A stretch of 64,000 bases of DNA, from positions 1,987,575 to 2,051,574 of the forward strand of contig OY969110.1 in NCBI GenBank assembly GCA_963697995.1, written 5' to 3'. This DNA comes from MFD00082-c5 sp963697995 (lineage in GTDB: Bacteria; Chlamydiota; Chlamydiia; Chlamydiales; JAJFMB01). Below, one piece after another: positions 8,658 to 18,038 of the stretch (its first letter is position 1; the number at the start of each line of letters is the position of its first letter). Below the pieces are notes generated by a model that was not told the DNA's origin, searched no databases, and saw only the letters and a list, made by a program, of their open reading frames with translations. Both the position numbers and the translations under genes were made by a program.

Positions 8658-9536
8658 ACATAAAATTTGCCATGCCCTTTAGCCCACATTGAAGCGTGAA
8701 AAGGGACATGCTCACAACAGGTCACTCTTTTGCGAGAAAATTTTGAAAAGTTCTTTTGAGAAGGATTAAGAAAACGATACTTTTTTAGATGGTGATTCTC
8801 TTTTGGTAAAGAATCCATGATTTTTCTGTAGTACTTTTCTAAATCGAGAGTCATCACTCCAGAATATGAAGATTTCAAAAAACTTTCCCTTTTATAGATT
8901 CCAAGCCCTCCAAAGGCCGAATAAACAGGAATCCACTCCTCTTTACCGATCCAGAAAAGCCCCTTTGGCCAGTTTAAAACTTCGTTCCAAAAAAAACTGC
9001 CCAATAATTCTGGTCCAAAAGGGTAATTTTGATCGCGAAAAGCATACCTATCATAGTAGACACCGCTTGGCAAAACCCCATTGGCTCCGACGAAATCCCA
9101 ATCTCCTTCTTCCCTTATCGTTTTAACAATCTCCTCAATAGGCCAGGGAGTGGCAAAATCGAGATCTGCCATGATTACAAAGGGATAATCGTCAAATTGG
9201 GCGCTTTTTATCACATTTAAAAGCTTGTTTCTTGCAAGAGCGATCTTCTCTGTCCTCGAAGGGGGTGTCTCATTTTCCGAAAGAATTTCGGTCAAAAAAG
9301 TCACTTTAGGGTTAGTTTTAGCCCACTCAGAAAAAAGCTCTGCTGTATTATCATTCGAGTTATTCTCATAAATGATCACTCTGAAATCGTCAAAGGCGGC
9401 CCCTAAAGCCTCAATGTTTTTCGCAGTATTTTGACAAGTTGGCAGCCACATCCTTGCAAACACCACAAATCAAAACCTTTTCTGCTATGACAAACGATTG
9501 AAAAAAACATATAAAAAAAACAATCCGTTGACACAT
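8630..9536 (-). pseudogene. Exported CAP59/GT69-like glycosyltransferase, frameshifted near its start
   Basis: Paralogue of the gene at 4529-5485 (VIIYENNSND, MADLDFA, AFGGLGIY, CCEHVPFHASM). The frame from 8630 reaches only a GTG at 9466 and lacks a natural N terminus. Upstream in another frame an ATG at 9536, with a perfect AAGGAG seven bases before it, encodes a signal peptide (MCQRIVFFICFFQSFVIA) and then KVLICGVCKDVAANL. Dropping one base near 9426-9431 (an AAAAT run) joins the two halves and gives an ungapped fit to the paralogue. The break is either a one-base insertion or a consensus error. Confidence 0.85.
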
Positions 9537-9662
9537 CTCTACACTCCTTTGACTTTTCGAAAAGAGTTTTTTTACCACAGTCCCGTCATTTTCTTCTAGG
9601 AATTTTTAAGCAAAATTCTGTAATCTTTAGGTTTTTATGGAATTTATTTTAAGGTTGCAGTC

Positions 9663-11898
9663 ATGTTATTTCTCCTCTGTCTTATTTGCTTTTTTTCTCT
9701 CGAAGCTAATCCCTCAGAAACTACGCGCATTACTGTCATTTCTGATTTCTCTCATCAATCTTGCGGTATTGCAGAGCACAGTCGAGAATTTTCTAAAGCA
9801 TTAGAAAAAGAGGGGGCCTCTGTCTTAAAAATCGATTTTTTTAACCTTTTTACAGACTTTTCAAAATACAATGACACATTTAAACCAATTGATAAAATGG
9901 TCTCCCGATGCCGTCAACATTCAATGCGACGCAGGTTGGTTTTCTGACTCACAAAAAATAAGATTAGGTTCCTACTTTTTCAAAACGATGAAGGCTCATA
10001 AAATTCCTGTGATCATCACCTTACATGAAGAAAGAAAAGAAACTGTTTCTCTTTTTAAAAAAGCCTCAGCAATAATTTTCTACTACCAACCAAAGTATTA
10101 TAACGAATTAATCCCAAACAAACACTTTGTTTTCGATTTGCCAGCGTGTCCCTTTTCCCCCTCTTGCAGCAAATCAGAGCTTCGAAAAAAATACAACTAT
10201 AACGATGAGGATTTTATTCTAACGACTTGCGGTACAGCTTATAGAGAAAAGAAGATTCCCGAAATCATCGAAGCTATGACCCCTTTTTTAAAGATCAACC
10301 CTCATATAAAACTTCAACTTATCATTTCACCTCACAAAACACTCCCTTTCTCCAAAGAAGAGATGAACAAAATAAATGAACTTGTGGAAAACTCTGATGT
10401 CAAAGAGCAAATCTTTCTTGCGGGTAAATACACCCCAACAGATGAGTATTTTGAACGATTGCATCTTTCTAATTTAGGATTTGCTTGGTACGATGGATCC
10501 CTTACCTCCTCTTCTGCTGTAGAAAAGGATTTTATCTCCGCAAGATTGCCTCTTATCGCAAACGATTCTCCTCATTTTCATTTAGATAATGGTAATGGAT
10601 TAATTAAAGTGAATGGGGATATGAATGAATTCTTAGATACACTTTACTTAACCATTAAAGATTCTCGTTTATTACATGAATTATCTATTAAAATGGGTGA
10701 AAACTACATTAAAAATAACTACGGAGAAATTTGCATAGTTTTTTCTTAAATCTTACTCAAAAGTTATCCCTTAAAAATTCAAAAATTGTGTTGTTAAAAA
10801 ATGGAGACACCATCTGTAGTTTGAATAAACAATCCCTATGGCTAGAAAAATATCTAGATACTCCTGTAACAGTCGTCAATACCCCCCGGGAAATGCCAAA
10901 AAACACCTCTCATAAGATGTTTTTTTTAAGCTCACTTTTAAACAGATACCCTTTCAAAGAGATTAAAAAGTACAAAAATTCTATTTTTTGTGTTCAATCA
11001 GTCTTTGAAACGACCGCTATTCCTGAAAGTTGGGTGAATGAACTTAATGAGTACTTCGATTTTGTCACCGTACCAGATGAATTTCTCGTCGATGTTTATA
11101 AAAATTCAGGGGTCAATATCCCGATTATCTTATTACCCCAAGGCTCTCTTTTAGAGGAATGGATGCATATTGAGCCTAAAGGAGAAAAAAGGAGAACCAT
11201 TTGTTTTTCTAGCCTCCGGAAGTTTTTATCAACCCCGGAAAAACCACGATCTTTTAATCGAAGCTTTTTTAGAGGCTTTTCAAGACCGAGAAGATGTCCA
11301 ACTTAAAATTCAAGCAAGAGGACCGATAGGAAGTAATACTTTTAGCGGCAAAGCTAATGAACTGACCCAAAAGTTTAAGCTCAATGAGCGAAAAAACATC
11401 GTGTTTCACTACGGGGACTTACCTGATGCCCAGTATAAACAACTGGTGCATTCCGCAGATTGTTTTGTGAATATTGCAAGTGGAGAGGGATTTTCAATTA
11501 CTCCAAGAGAAGCATTGGCCATCGGGTGTCCAACGATTGTCACGGATAATACAGCACAAAAGACAATTTGCAAAAGTGGTTTTGTTAGAAGTGTTCCCTG
11601 CTCAATTCAAATCGATGGGTTCTACGATGAATTTGGGTTTTGTGGTTACCAATTTAATCCAACGATTGAGGATGTGAAAGAGGCTCTTTTAGATGTTTTC
11701 GATAATTACGACAAATATAAAAAACTGGCCTTACAAGCAAAACCTTGGGTGGAACAATACACAACAAAACACCTATTATCAAAGTGGAAAATGCTTCTTC
11801 AACCAACAAACATCTTGCTTGGCGATAAAAATGAAGTGACTGATGAGTACTTTATGACTGATTCATTGATTCTCTATAAAAAGTTGCTGACCCTGTGA
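9663..11898 (+). pseudogene. Exported two-domain GT4-type glycosyltransferase broken by three frameshifts
   Basis: Four overlapping frames (9663-9947, 9871-10749, 10731-11306, 11170-11898) read end to end as one protein of about 744 residues. It starts with a signal peptide (MLFLLCLICFFSLEA). The first GT-B domain has TTCGTAYREKKIPEIIEA. The second has FLASGSFYQPRKNHDLLIEA and the GT4 EGFSITPREALAIG block. The shifts fall between about 9871 and 9910, at a T6 run (10739-10744) and at an A6 run (11185-11190), and they alternate between the same two frames. Three one-base consensus errors could explain this, or true decay. It diverges from the frameshifted GT69-like gene across a 126-base gap and is coupled to the dehydratase by GTGA. 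Confidence 0.82.
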
Positions 11899-13037
11899 AA
11901 CTTTTTCTTTTTCTTTTTTTTAGAAGCTGCTTGTTTGGATCCGAGTCCGCTCTTATTACAGGAATAAATGGACAAGATGGATCGTATCTTGCCGAATATT
12001 TGCTCAGCCAAAACTTTATCGTTCATGGCACTGTACGTTCTTTAAAAGAGGAAGATCATTGTTTGATAACCCATCTCTTATCAAACAAAAATCTTATTTT
12101 GCACCCCATTGATCTGCTAAACGAATCTTCAGTTGAAAACCTTATCGAAGTGACAAAACCTAATCAAATTTACAATTTAGCTGCTCAATCAAATATTAAA
12201 CGCTCATTTGAATCGCCTCTTTTAACAGCAAATATTACAGCTTTAGGAATTGTTAGAATCGGTGAAGCGTGCCTTAAAAAGCATCCCCATTGTAAAATCT
12301 TTCAACCAGGATCCTCTGAGCTTTACGGAGGAATAGCTTCAGAAAATCCTCATACATTCCACCCTAAGAACCCTTATGGAATCGCAAAACTTTACGCTTT
12401 TTGGATGAGTGAATACTACAAAAAGACCCATCATTTATATATCTCGAACGGGATTCTTTTTAATCACGAAAGCCCAAGAAGAGATGAGTCGTTTATTTCC
12501 GCTAAGATCATCAAAGCTTTGCCCCGCCTTTTAAAAAATGAGCAGTCATTTATCGAGCTTGGAAATTTAAACACAAGACGGGATTTTGGGTTTGCGCCAG
12601 ACTATGTCGAAGCGATGCATCTTATGTTAAATCAACCAAGTCCTTTAAATCTCGTGTTAGCGACTGGAAAAACGCATACGATTAAAGAATTTATCGAAGC
12701 CGTTTTTAGCTATATAGATATTACCCTTGATTGGGAAGGGAGTGATATAAACGAAGTGGCACGGATTAAAGAGGTCTCTTTTCCTTGGATTGAGATATTA
12801 AAACCAGGACAAGTGATTATTCGAATAAACAAGGATTTTTTTAGACCTATTGAAATTCACCCCCCAGAAGCTAATACCATAGAAACAGAAGTCACGTTAA
12901 ACTGGAAAGCCAAAACTTGCTTTTCTGAAATGATCGCCATTATGGTAGATGTCGCTTTAAAAGAAGCAGGTTTACCCTTTAAAGGTCATGGAATTAACCT
13001 ATTAAATGAACGTTATCCCTACTTAAGTCACCCCTGA
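11895..13037 (+). CDS. GDP-mannose 4,6-dehydratase-like enzyme with an N-terminal signal sequence
   Basis: SDR-fold enzyme that would convert GDP-mannose to GDP-4-keto-6-deoxymannose, the precursor of GDP-fucose and GDP-rhamnose. It has SALITGINGQDGSYLAEYLL for NADP binding, NLAAQSNIKRSFESP, PGSSELYG, catalytic YGIAK and the diagnostic NHESPRR. Normal GMD proteins begin almost directly at the ALITG strand; this one carries about 17 extra residues (MKLFLFLFFRSCLFGSE) that look like a signal peptide. The GTG start overlaps the upstream stop (GTGA). Roughly 380 residues, including a longer C terminus. No GDP-fucose synthase (WcaG/GMER) is visible nearby. Confidence 0.85.
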   Translation: MKLFLFLFFRSCLFGSESALITGINGQDGSYLAEYLLSQNFIVHGTVRSLKEEDHCLITHLLSNKNLILHPIDLLNESSVENLIEVTKPNQIYNLAAQSNIKRSFESPLLTANITALGIVRIGEACLKKHPHCKIFQPGSSELYGGIASENPHTFHPKNPYGIAKLYAFWMSEYYKKTHHLYISNGILFNHESPRRDESFISAKIIKALPRLLKNEQSFIELGNLNTRRDFGFAPDYVEAMHLMLNQPSPLNLVLATGKTHTIKEFIEAVFSYIDITLDWEGSDINEVARIKEVSFPWIEILKPGQVIIRINKDFFRPIEIHPPEANTIETEVTLNWKAKTCFSEMIAIMVDVALKEAGLPFKGHGINLLNERYPYLSHP

Positions 13038-13047
13038 AGAAGTCCTT

Positions 13048-13119
13048 TCGAATAAAGAGATTAAGAATCTCTATTCTGAAATAGTAACTATTCAAATCTT
13101 TGCGATCTGAATAGTTACT
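13048..13119. terminator. Two adjacent hairpins between convergent genes
   Basis: A hairpin at about 13049-13078 (AATAAAGAGATT against AATCTCTATT) is followed by a perfect 12-bp stem, 13083-13094 with 13108-13119, loop of 13. They lie between the convergent dehydratase and rplI genes. Neither is followed by a strong T-run on either strand, so termination is plausible but not certain. Confidence 0.5.
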
Positions 13120-13127
13120 AAAAAACT

Positions 13128-13586
13128 TTAGACAGTTTCTTTTACGACATTTAGAGTGATTTGAGATTTCACTTCATCGTGCAATTTAAGCTCGATGACA
13201 TGCTCCCCAAGTGTCTTTATAGGATGCTTAAGAACAATCGTTTTCTTCTCAAGCGAAACATTGTGAGATGCTTTGATCAAATCAATAATCTCTGCCACTG
13301 TCACCGATCCATAAAGATGCCCCTCAGGATCAACCTTCACCACTTTCTCAATCGTTACACCTTCTAAACGTTGAGCCACTTCGTTTGCTTCTTTTCTCTC
13401 TTCAAGTGCTTTCTTTTGTCTCTCTTCTTGAAGACGAGCTTGCATCCTAAGTGTTCCTTTATTTGCCACGACAGCTAGCTGTTTTGGCAATAGAAAGTTA
13501 CGTGCATACCCAGGCTTTACACTCACAATTTCACCCGAACGCCCAAGATCTAGAACATCCTGAACCAATAGCAATTTTGTCGCCAT
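13128..13586 (-). CDS. rplI: Ribosomal protein bL9
   Basis: Two-domain large-subunit protein that spans the L1 stalk base. The N-terminal domain has VLDLGRSGEIVSVKPGYARN and FLLPKQLA, followed by a charged connecting helix and a C-terminal domain with LYGSVTVAEI. The length of 152 is normal. It is last in the chlamydial order ctc-pth-rpsF-rpsR-rplI, 20 bases after rpsR. Confidence 0.97.
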   Translation of the reverse strand: MATKLLLVQDVLDLGRSGEIVSVKPGYARNFLLPKQLAVVANKGTLRMQARLQEERQKKALEERKEANEVAQRLEGVTIEKVVKVDPEGHLYGSVTVAEIIDLIKASHNVSLEKKTIVLKHPIKTLGEHVIELKLHDEVKSQITLNVVKETV

Positions 13587-13606
13587 AATACCTTCTCCTT
13601 ATTTAA

Positions 13607-13843
13607 TTAACATTCGCCAACGAAAGGTAAAAGCGCCATATGACGGGCCACTTTAACTGCGTAGGTCAACTTTTTCTGATAATGCGCTGAAACCCCTGTA
13701 ATGCGACGAGGAAGAATTTTACCGCGGTCAGTGATAAAATTTTTAAGCGCTTCGATATCTTTATAATCTACTTCTTTGATACCAGCTTCGATAAACGGAC
13801 ATTTTTTTCGTTTTTTAGAACGTTGTTCTCCAAACTTTGACAT
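13607..13843 (-). CDS. rpsR: Ribosomal protein bS18
   Basis: Small-subunit protein that pairs with S6 on the platform. The core DYKDIEALKNFITDRGKILPRRITG is textbook S18 (abridged: RGKILPRRITG), followed by HYQKKLTYAVKVARHMALLP. 78 residues. It follows rpsF after nine bases, the usual S6-S18 pairing. Confidence 0.97.
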   Translation of the reverse strand: MSKFGEQRSKKRKKCPFIEAGIKEVDYKDIEALKNFITDRGKILPRRITGVSAHYQKKLTYAVKVARHMALLPFVGEC

Positions 13844-13852
13844 GAGAATCCC

Positions 13853-14197
13853 CTATTGTTGTAGTACTAATTCTTTAAATTTAATTTCTTCAAGCACACT
13901 CTCTGTTCTTAAAGTAATAAAGCGGATCAAATCCTCATTTAAGTGGTACTCTCTCCACAACTCGCTGATTTTTGAAGGCTCTACCTTGAAATAAATCAGG
14001 AAATAGTGCCCCTCTTTATGTCCGTTGATCTCATACGCCAAGCGTTGACGTCCCCGATCGTGAATCTTCAAAATTTCACCGCCAAGCTCTGTAATTCCTT
14101 GTTCAATACGCTCAAGAGCTTTTTTCCTAGCGTCTTCGCTAAGAGTGGCGCTGATAATATACATCCCTTCGTAAAGGTTTGGTTCTTTTTTACTCAT
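13853..14197 (-). CDS. rpsF: Ribosomal protein bS6
   Basis: Small-subunit platform protein. It shows YEGMYIISATLSEDARKKA, LGGEILKIHDRGRQRLAYEI and YFLIYFKVEPSKI, all standard S6 blocks. 114 residues. The ATG overlaps the pth stop by four bases (ATGA), so it is translationally coupled to pth. Confidence 0.97.
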   Translation of the reverse strand: MSKKEPNLYEGMYIISATLSEDARKKALERIEQGITELGGEILKIHDRGRQRLAYEINGHKEGHYFLIYFKVEPSKISELWREYHLNEDLIRFITLRTESVLEEIKFKELVLQQ

Positions 14198-14802
14198 ACG
14201 TTTCTCCCAAAATTCTTTCCTTCTGCAACGAGGTTCATTAAGTTCTCGACAGGCTGTTTTGAGATATTTTCAATCACAAAGACCGCCTGCTGTATCACTT
14301 GATCAAGCGCTACTCTCTCCTCCTGAGAGAAAACTCCAAGCACATGATCTGTCAACTCTTCAGCCTCGCCGCGCCCCACCCCAATACGAAGTCTATAATA
14401 ATCCCTCGTACCGAGATGGTATTCTATACTTTTTAAGCCATTGTGGCCACCTGGTGAACCCAAACCCCTTAGCCTTAATTTTCCAAAGGGTAAGTCCACA
14501 TCATCGCAAACAATAAGCACTGAAGAGACGGGAAGTTTGTAATAATCCAAATACTTCCTTAAAGCTCTTCCGCTTAAGTTCATGTAAGTTAAAGGTTTTA
14601 AGATGTGATACACCACACCATCCCTCTCAACTTTTCCAACCGATGCCTCAAAGCGCATCTCAAAATGCTCTTTTGTTTGCAACTTTTGCAAAAAAGCCTC
14701 GGCCACTAAAAATCCCATATTATGCCGAGTCATTTGGTAATCCTTTCCTGGATTGCCAAGGCAAACAACAACAAGAGTGTCTGTGCCCATTAACTCAGCC
14801 AT
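14194..14802 (-). CDS. pth: Peptidyl-tRNA hydrolase
   Basis: Recycles peptidyl-tRNA released from stalled ribosomes. Clear Pth motifs: VVCLGNPGKDYQMTRHNMGF with the catalytic His in RHN, LKPLTYMNLSG, VCDDVDLPFGKLRLR, GSPGGHNGLKSI and RLRIGVGRG. 202 residues. Codons before VVVCLGNPG (MAELMGTDTL) make the exact start slightly uncertain, with an alternative ATG four codons in. It sits between L25 and S6 as in Chlamydia. Confidence 0.97.
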   Translation of the reverse strand: MAELMGTDTLVVVCLGNPGKDYQMTRHNMGFLVAEAFLQKLQTKEHFEMRFEASVGKVERDGVVYHILKPLTYMNLSGRALRKYLDYYKLPVSSVLIVCDDVDLPFGKLRLRGLGSPGGHNGLKSIEYHLGTRDYYRLRIGVGRGEAEELTDHVLGVFSQEERVALDQVIQQAVFVIENISKQPVENLMNLVAEGKNFGRNV

Positions 14803-14807
14803 AAAGG

Positions 14808-15368
14808 TTATCTCTTAGCAATAATCACAGCCACATCATCTAATTTCGCCATTGGACGAATAGACTCAGGGATCTCAATATCTGACAATCTTTTTGTTTG
14901 TCTAAGATTCAAGCTTCTCACATCGAGTTTAAAGCTTTTTGGCAAATCTTTTGGCAAGCAACGCACTTTTACATGACGAATCACGAGGCGAAGTACTCCC
15001 CCAAGTTTTGTTCCAACGCAGTCAGCAACACCTGTGCACTCGATAGGAACTTTGACATTGATAGGAGTTTGATCTAAAAGCTCCTCAAAGTCTAAGTGAA
15101 TCACATCGTAATTAACAGGGTTGTACTGAATATCTTTGACGATCGCTTTTCGCTCTTTGCCTTTTTCATCGACTAAAGTGAAAATGGTAGTCGGCAAATG
15201 ACCTTTAGTCACTTGTCTTAATGCAGCCGCAAACTCCGCTGCATTAACAGCAATCGTTTCACCTGCATCTTTGTGGGCATATATTATAGCTGGAATCTTA
15301 TTTGAGCGTCGAACTCTCTTAGCTTCCCTTTTTTTTACTGAATCCCTTTTGACGACACTAAGTCTCAT
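14808..15368 (-). CDS. rplY: Ribosomal protein bL25 (CTC/TL5 form)
   Basis: 5S rRNA-binding large-subunit protein, long form with a C-terminal beta domain. The N-terminal part has RRSNKIPAIIYAHKDAGETI and IQYNPVNYDVIHLDF; the C-terminal domain has PIECTGVADCVGTKLGG and RHVKVRCLPKDLP. 186 residues, as usual for CTC proteins. It starts five bases before pth in the same operon. Confidence 0.96.
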   Translation of the reverse strand: MRLSVVKRDSVKKREAKRVRRSNKIPAIIYAHKDAGETIAVNAAEFAAALRQVTKGHLPTTIFTLVDEKGKERKAIVKDIQYNPVNYDVIHLDFEELLDQTPINVKVPIECTGVADCVGTKLGGVLRLVIRHVKVRCLPKDLPKSFKLDVRSLNLRQTKRLSDIEIPESIRPMAKLDDVAVIIAKR

Positions 15369-15404
15369 TTTTCCTCCTTAAAGGGGAAAAACCGTCTTTT
15401 CTCG

Positions 15405-16301
15405 CTAACTAAAAACTGCTTTGGACAAGAGAGGGGCCACAGAAAATACCTTTAGAAGAGGACTTGAACAGGAGCACGGTAACGTGTTACTGACCCAAAT
15501 TTCCTCTATCGGACTCTGTCCAATCTTTTCTAGCGCACCTTCCACGAACAACCCGTGGGTTACGGCCGCAATGACGCGATTGGCACCCTTCTCTTGGATA
15601 GCTTTTGCAGCTGATACCAAAGTTTCTCCAGTGGAGCACATGTCATCAGCGAGAAGAACGTCTTTTCCTTTTACATCACCGATAATCTTTACAATACTAA
15701 CCTTTTGTGGCGTGACTCGGTGCTTGTTCACGACAGCAAAATCTAACTTTAAATCGGAAGCTAAACCCCTAACGAGGTGAATACTTCCACTATCTGGTCC
15801 TACAACAATCATCTTATCAGTCTTGACCTCGCGAAGCTTAAAACTAAGCACTTCTCGTGAGGAAAGATTCAAAAGAGGGACGTTGAAAAACCCTTCGATT
15901 TGCGGTGAATGGAGATCCAAAGTCACAACTTCGTTCACTCCAGAGGCCACGAGCAAATCGGCCACTAACTTAGCTCCAATCGGTTGCCCTTTTTTGGTCT
16001 TGTGGTCTTGTCTTGCATACCCCATATACGGGATAACGACCTTAATTTTTTTGGGGCCTTCCCTTTTTAGAGCATCCACAATAAGCAACAATTCAAAGAG
16101 CGACTCATGCAATTCGTGTCCTAATGTTTGTAGAACAACGACATCTCTCCCTGAAACCTCTTCCAGAATGCAAACTGCAAGTTCTCCGTCAGGAAACTTC
16201 TCTATGGAAATACTACCCAGAGGAATCCCGCTTAAGTTGGACATTTCCCTGGCTAATTCTGGATGGGATGTCCCTGCAAAAAAAAGAGGTTGATCATTCA
16301 T
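15405..16301 (-). CDS. prs: Ribose-phosphate pyrophosphokinase
   Basis: Makes PRPP from ribose-5-phosphate and ATP for nucleotide synthesis. It shows LFFAGTSHPELA, the flexible-loop region YMGYARQDHKTKKGQPI, VVTLDLHSPQIEGFF and the PRPP-binding DVLLADDMCSTGETLVSAA. 298 residues, slightly shorter than the usual 310-315. The ATG at 16301 lies only three bases after the 3' end of the tRNA-Gln gene on the same strand, leaving no room for a ribosome-binding site outside the tRNA. Prs is not universal in Chlamydia, so this placement looks lineage-specific. Confidence 0.93.
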   Translation of the reverse strand: MNDQPLFFAGTSHPELAREMSNLSGIPLGSISIEKFPDGELAVCILEEVSGRDVVVLQTLGHELHESLFELLLIVDALKREGPKKIKVVIPYMGYARQDHKTKKGQPIGAKLVADLLVASGVNEVVTLDLHSPQIEGFFNVPLLNLSSREVLSFKLREVKTDKMIVVGPDSGSIHLVRGLASDLKLDFAVVNKHRVTPQKVSIVKIIGDVKGKDVLLADDMCSTGETLVSAAKAIQEKGANRVIAAVTHGLFVEGALEKIGQSPIEEIWVSNTLPCSCSSPLLKVFSVAPLLSKAVFS

Positions 16302-16304
16302 TAT

Positions 16305-16376
16305 TTGGGGTGGAAGGATTCGAACCTCCGCGTGGCGGGACCAAAACCCGCTGCCTTACCGCTTGGCGACACCCCA
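16305..16376 (-). tRNA. tRNA-Gln (anticodon TTG)
   Basis: The minus strand folds as a 72-nt cloverleaf: acceptor TGGGGTG with CACCCCA and discriminator A; D arm TCGCCAAGCGGTAAGGCA; anticodon arm GCGGG-TTTTGGT-CCCGC with anticodon TTG; T arm GGAGGTTCGAATCCTTCC. It closely resembles known bacterial tRNA-Gln. The CCA end is not encoded. The prs start codon follows three bases later. Confidence 0.97.
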
Positions 16377-16548
16377 TCAATACTGCGGTTTAAGTAAAAA
16401 CTCTACCACCCTCCGCAATTTTTGTAAAGACCAGAATGCAAATAAAATCACACGATCTTCCAAAAAATTCCCCCTTAGATCGACTAAAAAAATTTATATA
16501 AATAGCTAAGGCTTGATTTATTTCTCTTGAGACAGCTATAGGTCAATC

Positions 16549-18018
16549 ATGGATCCTCAAAGCAAATTAAAGATTGTGCATGTAGCTACTGAGATTGCCC
16601 CTCTTGCTAAAGTGGGAGGCTTAGGCGATGTGATGCTCGGGCTTTCAAAAGAGTTGATTAGACTTGGCCACTCCTCTGTCGTCTTTCTGCCTCACTACGA
16701 CTGTCTAGACATGTCTTGCTTATCTCACATCCAAATAATCAAAGAAAACTTTTTAACTTTTTTTGAAGGAACATGGCATAAAAATACGATCAGTCAAACA
16801 ACAATCGAAGGGATTCCTGTTATCTTAATCGACCCTCAACATGAGGATTCGTTATTTAGACGAGGCTCTATTTATGGGGAAGAGGACGATGCCAGAAGAT
16901 TTCTCTACTTCTCAAGAGCTGTCTTCGATTTTCTTTCAAAAAACTCTCCGGTCGATGTGATTCACTTACACGACTGGCAAGTGGCTCCACTCGCCCCCCT
17001 CATTAAAAAAGAGAATCCGCAACTTACCAAAAAAATTGTTTATACGATCCACAACCTAGCATACCAGGGAGTGGTCCCAGGTGAACAGATCGAGTCAATA
17101 GCCCTCTCAAAAGATGAGATGCTTGAACCTCACGCTTTACAAGACCCTACGAAAAAAAACTTTGTCAATTTAATGAAAGGGGGGATTACATTTTCTGATG
17201 AAATCACAACAGTTTCCCCAACTTTTGCCAAAGAAGCACTCACAAAAAAGGGAGGATTTGGGTTAGACCAGACACTCAAAACTCACAAAAGCAAATTTTC
17301 TGGGATTTTGAATGGGATTGACAGCGATTTTTGGTCTCCTCTTAAAGATAAATATTTACCTATTCATTATGCCCCATCCGATCTTAAGGGAAAATTTCTC
17401 CTTCAAACACTTCTTAAAAACCAGGTGGAGCTCTCTGTTTGCGACAGACCCTTAATAGGGTGCATCGCAAGACTTGTGCCGCAAAAGGGATTGCCTCTTA
17501 TAAGACACGCGATCGAATTTATTCCGAAAATGGGGGGGCAGTTCATACTTTTAGGCTCTTCTCCAATAGAGAGTATTAACGAAGAGTTTTATAAATTAAA
17601 AGAAGAGCTTAAAAATAACTCCAACGTCCATTTAATTCTCAACAGTCAAGAGGAGATGGCGCACCTGATTTTTGCAGCATGCGACATGTTTATCGTTCCT
17701 TCCTGTTTTGAACCCTGCGGATTGACGCAAATGATTGCTCTTCACTACGGAACGGTGCCAGTTGTGAGAAAAACAGGGGGGCTTGCAGACACTGTTTTCG
17801 ATATCGATTTTTCCTCCCTTCCGGAAGAGAAGAGAAATGGGTACACTTTTGAGACTGAAAAAACAGCCGATTTTGAAAAAGCTCTTTTAAGAGCTTTTTC
17901 GTGTTGGAAAAACACACCTCAAAAATGGCAACACTTGATCCAAAAGGGGATGTCTTCTGACTTAAGTTGGACAGATCCTGCAAAAAAATATGTCACGCTC
18001 TATCAAAAAATCAACTGA
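16549..18018 (+). CDS. glgA: Glycogen synthase (ADP-glucose dependent, GT5)
   Basis: Extends alpha-1,4-glucan from ADP-glucose. It has the N-terminal ATEIAPLAKVGGLGDVM (KxGGL motif), HLHDWQVAPL, YTIHNLAYQG, GILNGIDSDFWSP, ARLVPQKGLPLI and a C-terminal SCFEPCGLTQMIALHYGTVP containing the donor-site glutamate region. 489 residues, normal length. Lies divergent from the tRNA-Gln/prs block and 20 bases upstream of pgsA. Glycogen metabolism is a standard chlamydial trait. Confidence 0.97.
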   Translation: MDPQSKLKIVHVATEIAPLAKVGGLGDVMLGLSKELIRLGHSSVVFLPHYDCLDMSCLSHIQIIKENFLTFFEGTWHKNTISQTTIEGIPVILIDPQHEDSLFRRGSIYGEEDDARRFLYFSRAVFDFLSKNSPVDVIHLHDWQVAPLAPLIKKENPQLTKKIVYTIHNLAYQGVVPGEQIESIALSKDEMLEPHALQDPTKKNFVNLMKGGITFSDEITTVSPTFAKEALTKKGGFGLDQTLKTHKSKFSGILNGIDSDFWSPLKDKYLPIHYAPSDLKGKFLLQTLLKNQVELSVCDRPLIGCIARLVPQKGLPLIRHAIEFIPKMGGQFILLGSSPIESINEEFYKLKEELKNNSNVHLILNSQEEMAHLIFAACDMFIVPSCFEPCGLTQMIALHYGTVPVVRKTGGLADTVFDIDFSSLPEEKRNGYTFETEKTADFEKALLRAFSCWKNTPQKWQHLIQKGMSSDLSWTDPAKKYVTLYQKIN

Positions 18019-18038
18019 TCTCGTAACATAAGTCTCTT

